A stretch of 7,309 bases of DNA from Lachnospiraceae bacterium (GTDB lineage: Bacteria > Bacillota > Clostridia > Lachnospirales > Lachnospiraceae), in assembly GCA_003520105.1 (NCBI GenBank), contig DOVL01000155.1:1-7309 (forward strand). The letters run 5' to 3'. The first letter of the stretch is position 1, and every line of letters begins with the position of its first letter. Shown here one piece after another: positions 1 to 5,338 of the stretch. The notes beneath the pieces are model-generated. The model was given only the letters and a program-made list of their open reading frames with translations, was not told the origin of the DNA and did not search any database. A program made the translations under genes and the position numbers.

Positions 1-1745
1 ATACCGTTCTCTTCATTATATTTCTGCTGAATAGCCCTTCTTCGATTCGTCTCATCGATGGCATGCTTCATGGAATCCGTCATCACATCGGCATACATGA
101 TAACGTGACCGTCCACATTTCTTGCAGCACGGCCGATGGTCTGAATAAGCGAGGTTTCGGAACGAAGGAAGCCCTCCTTATCTGCATCAAGTATCGCAAC
201 AAGGGTGATCTCCGGAATATCCAGACCCTCACGAAGGAGATTGATTCCTACAAGCACGTCAAATACACCCATTCTGAGATCTCTCACTATCTCCATACGT
301 TCCATGGTATCGATATCCGAATGCAAATATTTCACCTTTATGTCCAGCTCACGGAGATAATTCGTAAGCTCCTCTGCCATCCTCTTGGTGAGCGTTGTCA
401 CAAGCACCTTGTTGCCCTTTTCGGTCTCTATCTTGATCTCATTATATAGGTCGTCAATCTGACCCTCTACCGGCCGCACGGAAATCTCAGGATCAAGAAG
501 TCCGGTAGGCCTGATAACCTGCTCTGCCCTGCCGTCCTCGTGCAGCGTCTCGTATTCGCCCGGTGTTGCCGAAACGAAGAGTGCCTTATCTATCCTCTCT
601 TCAAATTCTTCAAAGTTAAGCGGTCTGTTATCCATTGCGGAAGGAAGTCTGAAACCAAAATCTATCAGCACCTGCTTACGAGATTTATTTCCGCCAAACA
701 TTCCTCTTACCTGAGGGAGGGAAATATGCGACTCATCGACGATCAGAAGATAATCATCCCCAAAGAAGTCCATCAGCGTGCTCGGAGCCTCGCCCTCTTT
801 ACCTCCGGCAAGTATCCTCGTATAGTTTTCTATTCCTGAGCAGAAGCCGGTCTCTCGGAGCATCTCTATGTCAAACTCCGTCCTCTCCCTTATCCTCTGT
901 GCCTCAAGCAGTTTGTCATTCGCTTTGAAATATTTTACTCTCTCCTCAAGTTCCTCCTCTATCTCCTTAAGAGCCTTCTCCATCTTACCCGGCTCAATAA
1001 CATAATGAGAGGCAGGGAAGATACATGAGAAGCTGACATTTCTCTTTACCTCTCCGGTCAGCGGATCAAACTCGGAAAGCCTGTCAATCTCATCGCCGAA
1101 GAATTCAATTCTTATAGCTGCCTCATTTGTATTTGACGGTATGATATCAACCACGTCGCCCTTCACCCTGAAGGTACTTCTCTTGAAGTCCATATCATTT
1201 CTGGAATACTGCATATCAACTAAACGGCCGATCAGCTCATCCCTGTCAAGAGTCATGCCCGGACGAAGAGAAAGCATCATGGCCTTATAATCCTCAGGAT
1301 TACCAATGCCGTAGATACATGAAACCGAGGCAACAACGATAACATCCTCTCTCTCGATCAGAGCCGCTGTCGCACTGTGCCTCAGCTTATCGATCTCATC
1401 ATTTATCGAAGAATCCTTGGCGATATATGTATCCGTTGAAGGAACATAAGCCTCAGGCTGATAGTAATCATAATATGACACAAAATATTCAACTGCATTT
1501 TCAGGAAAGAAGCTCTTCATCTCTCCGTAAAGCTGAGCCGCAAGAGTCTTATTATGTGATAATATCAGTGTCTTCTTGCCGAGTGCCTTGATGACATTTG
1601 CCATCGTGAAGGTTTTGCCGGAACCCGTAACACCCATCAGTGTCTGTTCCTTTTTACCGCTCCTGAACCCCTCCACAAGTGCTTCTATTGCCTCCGGCTG
1701 GTCACCGGTCGGTTGAAATTCCGAAACAAGTTTAAAATCTGCCAC
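1..1745 (-). CDS. uvrB: UvrABC excinuclease subunit B, 3' end cut by window edge
   Basis: UvrB is the damage-verifying, helicase-fold subunit of nucleotide excision repair. It is loaded by UvrA in the cytoplasm and then recruits UvrC for incision. The frame is open without a stop from GTG 1745 to the left edge, giving 581 residues of a family normally about 660 long; the missing part should hold the C-terminal UVR (UvrC-binding) motif. Visible motifs are the N-terminus [20 protein letters not shown], Walker A GVTGSGKT (38-45), the aromatic beta-hairpin [14 protein letters not shown] (86-99) that clamps DNA, Walker B/DESH (about 337-340), motif [11 protein letters not shown] (500-509) and motif [11 protein letters not shown] (535-543). 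The GTG start is chosen because it gives the conserved N-terminus and has GGAG seven bases upstream; no ATG is available in frame. A further GTG at 1763 is less likely. It lies 73 bases after the GH13 gene and may be partly co-transcribed with it. No frameshift was found. Confidence 0.97.
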   Translation of the reverse strand, partial: MADFKLVSEFQPTGDQPEAIEALVEGFRSGKKEQTLMGVTGSGKTFTMANVIKALGKKTLILSHNKTLAAQLYGEMKSFFPENAVEYFVSYYDYYQPEAYVPSTDTYIAKDSSINDEIDKLRHSATAALIEREDVIVVASVSCIYGIGNPEDYKAMMLSLRPGMTLDRDELIGRLVDMQYSRNDMDFKRSTFRVKGDVVDIIPSNTNEAAIRIEFFGDEIDRLSEFDPLTGEVKRNVSFSCIFPASHYVIEPGKMEKALKEIEEELEERVKYFKANDKLLEAQRIRERTEFDIEMLRETGFCSGIENYTRILAGGKEGEAPSTLMDFFGDDYLLIVDESHISLPQVRGMFGGNKSRKQVLIDFGFRLPSAMDNRPLNFEEFEERIDKALFVSATPGEYETLHEDGRAEQVIRPTGLLDPEISVRPVEGQIDDLYNEIKIETEKGNKVLVTTLTKRMAEELTNYLRELDIKVKYLHSDIDTMERMEIVRDLRMGVFDVLVGINLLREGLDIPEITLVAILDADKEGFLRSETSLIQTIGRAARNVDGHVIMYADVMTDSMKHAIDETNRRRAIQQKYNEENG

Positions 1746-1750
1746 TTTTG

Positions 1751-1756
1751 TTCTCC
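1751..1756 (-). promoter_or_regulatory. Ribosome binding site deciding the GTG start of uvrB
   Basis: The minus strand reads GGAGAA, then CAAAA, then GTG, placing GGAG seven bases before the start codon. This supports initiation at GTG 1745 rather than at the upstream in-frame GTG at 1763. Confidence 0.75.
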
Positions 1757-1786
1757 AATCCACCGCATTAGTCGGGTATACTATTA

Positions 1787-1810
1787 CGGCAGCAGATTAC
1801 TCTGCTGCCG
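1787..1810 (-). other. Perfect 10-bp stem-loop between the GH13 gene and uvrB
   Basis: The arms 1787-1796 (CGGCAGCAGA) and 1801-1810 (TCTGCTGCCG) are perfectly complementary around a four-base loop at 1797-1800. The stem begins eight bases after the glycosidase stop codon. On the minus strand it is followed by TAATAGTATACC, which has no U-tract, so it is not a convincing intrinsic terminator. It could protect the 3' end of the glycosidase mRNA, act as a processing point, or attenuate read-through into uvrB. The rest of the gap shows only the uvrB ribosome binding site and no good sigma-A promoter. Confidence 0.6.
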
Positions 1811-1818
1811 GATCACTG

Positions 1819-3921
1819 CTATGCGTCTTGTTCTGTTCTCTTGTAAATATATATTGCCGCAGACATCTTCGGCATAACGACTGAGAGCAGGTTGTTCTGA
1901 GTCATGTATTTTCTGTCCTCCAGATCATAACCGCCCTCACGTGTCTGAAGAACTCTTGTCATAACACGATTGTTCAGAACGCCCATATGTCTCACGTGAA
2001 GATTGATCGTCTTATCCTCGTAATCACAGTTGAGGATGATCGCTGCCGCCTCATTCTCGGTAAAACGACCGAAGGCGATGCATTTATTTTCGCCATGAAG
2101 CTTTATGAGTGATCCCTTCATCAGAGCCTCACTGCTCTTATGTATCTTGATGACATCCTTATGGAACTGTATCAGCTCCTTGTCCTCGTGTCCCCAAGGA
2201 TAGGTTCTTCTGGAATCCGGATCGGTCCAGCCACATACTCCTGCTTCATCACCATAGTAGATGGTTGGTGCACCCGGCCAGGTCATCTGGAATACAACAG
2301 CCTCACGGAAGAGGTCTTTATTTATATTTTCATTTGCGGCTTCCGCACCGAGAGTATGAATACGTCCAACCCTGCGGTTTGTTCTGGTAAGGAATCTCGA
2401 ATGGTCGTGATTAGAAAGCTCATTCATCGCAACCTCAAGGGAATTCTCGTTGAAATATGACATATAATATCTCATGCTCTGCCAGAAGAAATCAGAATTG
2501 CCGACGAAATCACCCCTGAACTCATCACTGTGTTTCTCAACACCGGTAAGGAACCAGGTGATTGGCTCCATGAAGGCGCCGTAATTCATGATGGTATCCC
2601 ACTGGTCGCCCATAAGCCAAGGCTTAGGGTTGCCATAGTGCTCCGCAAGAATGATAGCATTCGGATTGGCACTTCTTACCGCATTTCTAAAATCGCGCCA
2701 GAAGCGGTGGTTATACTCCTCAGAGGAACCAAGATCCGCTGCAACATCGAGTCTCCAGCCATCACAGTTGAAAGGCGGAGAAACCCACTTCTTGCCTATT
2801 TCCATTATATAATCATGGAGCTTTTCAGACTCCTCATAATTAAGCTTAGGAAGCGTATCATGTCCCCACCATCCGTCATAGCTGCCGTTGTAAGGCCATG
2901 CAAAATGGTCATGGAACTTAAAGAAGCTTCTGTAAGGGCTGTCATGATCGGTGTATGCTCCCTTCTCATAATCCTTCCTGCCCTCGTATATTCTCTCTCT
3001 GTCCAGCCACTTATTAAAGGAACCGCAGTGATTGAAGACACCATCCAGGATAACCTTGATACCCCTTTTATGAGCCTCCTCAACAAGCTTAATGAAGAGT
3101 TCGTTTGAAGCCTCCAGATTAGCCTTATTTGTTACCCTGTCAATATATCTCGTAGCATCGATATTGTTTCCGCTCTCGCCAAGCAGCTCTCCGTGGTCGG
3201 AAACTATCTTACCGAAATGCGGATCGATATAGTCGTAATCCTGAATATCATATTTATGATTTGAAGGAGATACGAAAAGCGGATTGAAATATATAGCATC
3301 GATTCCCAGATCCTTCAGGTAATCGAGCTTATTCATAACCCCCTGAAGATCGCCGCCGTAGAAGTTACCGACATCCATCGCATCCGGTATCTTGTTCCAG
3401 TCATCAACATGATTGACCGGACGGCCTATATACTTGTATTCATTCGTGAGAACATCATTTGAAGGATCACCATTGCAGAAGCGATCCACATAAATCTGAT
3501 AAAATACAGCGCCCTTTGCCCACTCCGGAACATAGAAATCCGGAAGCAGCGTAAAGCTGTATTCCTCATCTACATCTCTCACAATACCGAGCTTATTGTA
3601 GTATATAGTAACATTTCCGGAACTGATCTCGTAGTAATAATACCCTCTTCCGGAAAGTGGCGGAAGCGTTATCGAATAATAGTCAAACAGCTTGTCGGTC
3701 TCAGTCTTCTCCATACGAAGTCTTTGCCCATTATAGACAACATAGACATAATCGATATTATCTATTGCAGTTCTGAAACGGACCGTCACCTCATCCCCGG
3801 TCTTCGGCTCTGCCGGACTTCTGAAGCGTTCCGTACCATCACTGAAAAGAGCCCCGTAATTAATAATAGGCTTATAGCTGTAAATATAATTGAATACACT
3901 TTGTGAACTCTGTTCTACCAT
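1819..3921 (-). CDS. GH13 alpha-glycosidase, neopullulanase/cyclomaltodextrinase type
   Basis: This is a 700-residue retaining alpha-glucan hydrolase that probably cleaves maltodextrins, cyclodextrins or pullulan fragments inside the cell, since there is no signal peptide or membrane segment. Residues 1-130 form a beta-rich CBM34-like N-terminal domain. The catalytic barrel starts at VFYQIYVDRFCNGDPSND (139-156), a calcium-site-like stretch. Conserved GH13 regions are DGVFNH (293-298), GWRLDVAAD with nucleophile D392 and R390, ILAEHYG with acid/base E427, SNHD with H505 and transition-state stabiliser D506, and GAPTIYYGDE (550-559). LPKLN (357-361) is a close variant of the MPKLN signature of GH13_20. 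Domain C spans about 605-695. All catalytic residues are present and the length is slightly above the usual 580-600, partly because of an insertion around 236-272. ATG 3921 has a strong Shine-Dalgarno and its own promoter. The exact substrate cannot be read from the sequence. Confidence 0.93.
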   Translation of the reverse strand: MVEQSSQSVFNYIYSYKPIINYGALFSDGTERFRSPAEPKTGDEVTVRFRTAIDNIDYVYVVYNGQRLRMEKTETDKLFDYYSITLPPLSGRGYYYYEISSGNVTIYYNKLGIVRDVDEEYSFTLLPDFYVPEWAKGAVFYQIYVDRFCNGDPSNDVLTNEYKYIGRPVNHVDDWNKIPDAMDVGNFYGGDLQGVMNKLDYLKDLGIDAIYFNPLFVSPSNHKYDIQDYDYIDPHFGKIVSDHGELLGESGNNIDATRYIDRVTNKANLEASNELFIKLVEEAHKRGIKVILDGVFNHCGSFNKWLDRERIYEGRKDYEKGAYTDHDSPYRSFFKFHDHFAWPYNGSYDGWWGHDTLPKLNYEESEKLHDYIMEIGKKWVSPPFNCDGWRLDVAADLGSSEEYNHRFWRDFRNAVRSANPNAIILAEHYGNPKPWLMGDQWDTIMNYGAFMEPITWFLTGVEKHSDEFRGDFVGNSDFFWQSMRYYMSYFNENSLEVAMNELSNHDHSRFLTRTNRRVGRIHTLGAEAANENINKDLFREAVVFQMTWPGAPTIYYGDEAGVCGWTDPDSRRTYPWGHEDKELIQFHKDVIKIHKSSEALMKGSLIKLHGENKCIAFGRFTENEAAAIILNCDYEDKTINLHVRHMGVLNNRVMTRVLQTREGGYDLEDRKYMTQNNLLSVVMPKMSAAIYIYKRTEQDA

Positions 3922-3929
3922 AATTATTA

Positions 3930-3942
3930 CTCCCCACTCCCC
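3930..3942 (-). promoter_or_regulatory. Doubled Shine-Dalgarno sequence before the GH13 gene
   Basis: The minus strand carries GGGGAG twice in a 7-base tandem repeat (at 3937-3942 and 3930-3935). The proximal copy is eight bases before ATG 3921 and is the likely functional site. The distal copy would lie at or just before the transcription start predicted from the promoter at 3945-3973, so it may not be in the main mRNA. Confidence 0.7.
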
Positions 3943-3944
3943 AT

Positions 3945-3973
3945 ATTATCTAACAAATTAAGGTGGATTTCAA
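3945..3973 (-). promoter_or_regulatory. Near-consensus sigma-A promoter for the GH13 gene
   Basis: On the minus strand the -35 box TTGAAA (3968-3973) and the -10 box GATAAT (3945-3950) are separated by exactly 17 bases. The -10 box matches TATAAT at five of six positions and the -35 box matches TTGACA at five of six. Transcription would begin near 3938, giving a leader of about 17 bases. All the palindromic structures at 4009-4235 would therefore lie upstream of this transcript, not in its leader. Confidence 0.75.
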
Positions 3974-3986
3974 GAAAATATTTCTT
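3972..3986. promoter_or_regulatory. AT-rich dyad overlapping the GH13 promoter -35 box, possible operator
   Basis: AAGAAA (3972-3977) and TTTCTT (3981-3986) form a perfect inverted repeat around ATA. It overlaps the last two bases of the -35 box, a position suited to a repressor or activator site. It does not match the CcpA cre consensus. A short AT-rich dyad can arise by chance, so the operator role is only a suggestion. Confidence 0.35.
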
Positions 3987-4008
3987 TTACCATTTGAACA
4001 ATCCCCCC

Positions 4009-4048
4009 GTTACAGTTCACTGGTTAACCAAATCCAGTAAACTGTAAC
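4009..4048 (-). repeat. 15-bp stem-loop upstream of the GH13 promoter
   Basis: The arms GTTACAGTTCACTGG (4009-4023) and CCAGTAAACTGTAAC (4034-4048) pair over 15 positions around a 10-base loop. The single C.A mismatch on the plus strand (4018/4039) becomes a G.U wobble on the minus strand, so the stem would be continuous in minus-strand RNA. The loop edge is part of a separate 10-bp perfect palindrome TGGTTAACCA (4021-4030). No U-tract follows, so it is not an intrinsic terminator. Next to it, TAACAAGC and GCTTTGTTA (4052-4071) form a second, weaker hairpin with one bulge. It may be the end of the same element as the palindrome array at 4076-4176. Confidence 0.7.
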
Positions 4049-4075
4049 TTATAACAAGCCATGCTTTGTTACAAT

Positions 4076-4176
4076 ATCTGCGAAGCAGATGAGGACCCCG
4101 TGGTCCGAGCGCAGCGAGGATACGCGTCGCGCAGCGCGCCATGTGCGAAGCACATGCAGGATTCTGCGTAGCAGAA
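4076..4176. repeat. Array of GC-rich mini-hairpins with five GCGNAGC cores
   Basis: Five copies of GCGNAGC lie in one orientation on the plus strand at 4080, 4109, 4129, 4145 and 4166, with N = A, C, C, A and T. Most are embedded in longer palindromes: ATCTGC-GAA-GCAGAT (4076-4090), CGC-GCA-GCG (4128-4136), CATGTGC-GAA-GCACATG (4140-4156) and TTCTGC-GTA-GCAGAA (4162-4176). The copy at 4109 sits in TCCGAGC-GCA-GCGAGGA (4104-4120), which pairs if tandem G.A mismatches are allowed. A further hairpin, GGACC/GGTCC, occupies 4093-4106. A spacer of the form (G/C)AGGA follows three of the cores (4091, 4116, 4157). Bases 4091-4160 are 70% G+C, well above the flanking genes. There is no coding frame or transposase. 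It resembles a REP-like or miniature palindromic element; its family is not identified. Confidence 0.75.
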
Positions 4177-4190
4177 GACTGGTACAAACC

Positions 4191-4235
4191 AATAAAGAGC
4201 CGTCGATGCTTTTACGCATCAACAGCTCTCTTATT
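4191..4235 (-). terminator. Intrinsic terminator of the serine hydrolase gene
   Basis: In minus-strand RNA, GAGCUGUUGAUGC pairs with GCAUCGACGGCUC over 13 positions, including two G.U pairs, around a six-base loop, and is followed by UUUAUUGGUUU. The two wobble positions are C.A mismatches on the plus strand (4201/4224 and 4204/4221), which shows that the minus-strand transcript is the functional one. Outer AATAA/TTATT sequences can extend the stem. It starts 39 bases after the stop codon at 4269 and separates this gene from the GH13 gene. Confidence 0.88.
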
Positions 4236-4268
4236 CTGCAGCAATGAATATTTCCCGCCTTGAATATT

Positions 4269-5258
4269 TTATATCACCGCCGGTATAACCTTCTTCTCTA
4301 TAAATTCAACCCTGTCAAATATCCTTGGCTTGAATGTACCGGTCACTCCAACAGCAATATCCATCTCTTTATTTACGTAGATGATATTCCCGCTGTCACC
4401 TATCGCTGCATAGACCTCTCTATCCGTGTATGGTTTATACCACAGATATCCGTACTCCATAAAGCCAAATCTCTCGCCCAGCTTCTGATACGGTGTGATC
4501 ATCTGCTTTATCCACCCTGCTGAAACTATCTGCTTTCCGTTGTATTTTCCATCGTTGAGGACCATAGCACCGATCTTTCCAATGTCTCTCGCAGAAGCAC
4601 AAAGTCCCCAGCCGGCAGTAACCACATCCTGCGGATCCGAATACCACTCATTCTTTCTCGGTCCCTTATTCATAAAGAAATCAAACTGGTCCTCTTTACT
4701 GCTGTCGCCATGAATAGTATGCTCCGGAATCCCCAAAGGAATGAAAAGCTTTCTGTTCGCAATATCAATACATTTCTCACCGGTCGCTCTCTCAATTATT
4801 CCCGCAAGTATCTGGATTCCAAGAGTTGCATATCTGAATTCTCCTGTTATTCCGCTGCGGCCTCCCAGATGATCCAACATAGCTTTGGTCCAGTCCTCTG
4901 AAGTGCAGACCTTCTTCCAAGGCTCTGACTTTCCTTTGTAAGGTGCGGTCATGGTAAGCAGATGACGTATGGTAACATCGTATATCGTCTTTTCACCTCT
5001 TTTAACCTGATAGTCAGGGAAATAGGTCATAACCTTTTCATCGATGTTCCTGATCGCTCCCATATCAAAAGCAATCCCCGCCAAGATAGCCATGACACCT
5101 TTAGTCACTGAGTTGACATTGACAGCATCCTCCTGCTTAAAGCCTCGCCAGCTGTCCTCATATACTGTATCCTCGCCTTTCACAACTACAATCTGGCATA
5201 TGTTGCTCTCATTCCCCTTACTCTCGGAAATGAATCTGTGAAGTTGTTCTCTGTTCAT
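4269..5258 (-). CDS. Class C beta-lactamase-fold serine hydrolase (cytoplasmic)
   Basis: This 329-residue protein belongs to the beta-lactamase/penicillin-binding-protein-like superfamily (Pfam Beta-lactamase type). That family includes esterases, DD-peptidases and amide hydrolases as well as true lactamases. The nucleophile motif SVTK is at 50-53, in the usual place for SxxK. The second motif is Y143-A-T in FRYATLGIQIL, with Thr where YxN has Asn. The third motif, in AIGDSGN (285-291), is D288-S-G in place of KTG/HTG. A GWGLCASARDIGKIG segment (216-230) matches the family's conserved region before the third motif. There is no signal peptide, lipobox or membrane helix, so the protein is probably cytoplasmic. 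This argues against a cell-wall or antibiotic-resistance role. ATG 5258 has AGGAGG eight bases upstream, inside a stem-loop. The strong terminator at 4191-4235 follows. The superfamily is confident; the substrate is unknown. Confidence 0.9.
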   Translation of the reverse strand: MNREQLHRFISESKGNESNICQIVVVKGEDTVYEDSWRGFKQEDAVNVNSVTKGVMAILAGIAFDMGAIRNIDEKVMTYFPDYQVKRGEKTIYDVTIRHLLTMTAPYKGKSEPWKKVCTSEDWTKAMLDHLGGRSGITGEFRYATLGIQILAGIIERATGEKCIDIANRKLFIPLGIPEHTIHGDSSKEDQFDFFMNKGPRKNEWYSDPQDVVTAGWGLCASARDIGKIGAMVLNDGKYNGKQIVSAGWIKQMITPYQKLGERFGFMEYGYLWYKPYTDREVYAAIGDSGNIIYVNKEMDIAVGVTGTFKPRIFDRVEFIEKKVIPAVI

Positions 5259-5261
5259 AAA

Positions 5262-5309
5262 TTTAGCCTCCTCTTAGGAAAGATTTGGACGTCCTAAGAA
5301 AAGGCTAAA
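5262..5309 (-). promoter_or_regulatory. Stem-loop that buries the ribosome binding site of the serine hydrolase gene
   Basis: In minus-strand RNA the 5' arm UUUAGCCUUUUCUUAGG (from 5309 to 5293) pairs with CCUAAGAGGAGGCUAAA (from 5278 to 5262) over all 17 positions, with two G.U wobbles, around a 14-base loop. The 3' arm contains the full Shine-Dalgarno sequence AGGAGG and ends three bases before ATG 5258. Translation from an mRNA carrying the whole stem should therefore be restricted. No U-tract follows, so it is not a terminator for the upstream gene. It does not match a riboswitch class that I recognise; the 14-base loop is small for a ligand aptamer. A thermosensor, a protein-binding site or coupling control after read-through are all possible. 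Confidence 0.7.
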
Positions 5310-5338
5310 CGAATTAAAAATTATTTTCAAGTAAAATC

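Noticed and set aside
63..449. Plus-strand open frame of 128 codons opposite uvrB
   Set aside because: It mirrors conserved UvrB helicase motifs V and VI on the minus strand and has no features of its own.
1741..1756. Possible LexA (SOS) box GAACAAAAGTGG overlapping the uvrB ribosome binding site
   Set aside because: Only the GAAC half and two bases of the second half match the Firmicutes GAACNNNNGTTC consensus, and the bases are already explained by the Shine-Dalgarno and GTG start.
1778..1783. TAGTAT as a -10 box for uvrB
   Set aside because: It matches four of six positions and has no recognisable -35 at 16-18 bases upstream; that position falls inside the 10-bp stem.
2530..3108. Long plus-strand open frame of 192 codons opposite the GH13 gene
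   Set aside because: It is antisense to a well-conserved catalytic domain, has no ribosome binding site or recognisable domain, and its openness follows from codon choice on the other strand.
4076..4176. CRISPR array
   Set aside because: The repeated units are short palindromes with varying arms and spacing (16-29 bases between cores) and no constant repeat of CRISPR length or unique spacers.
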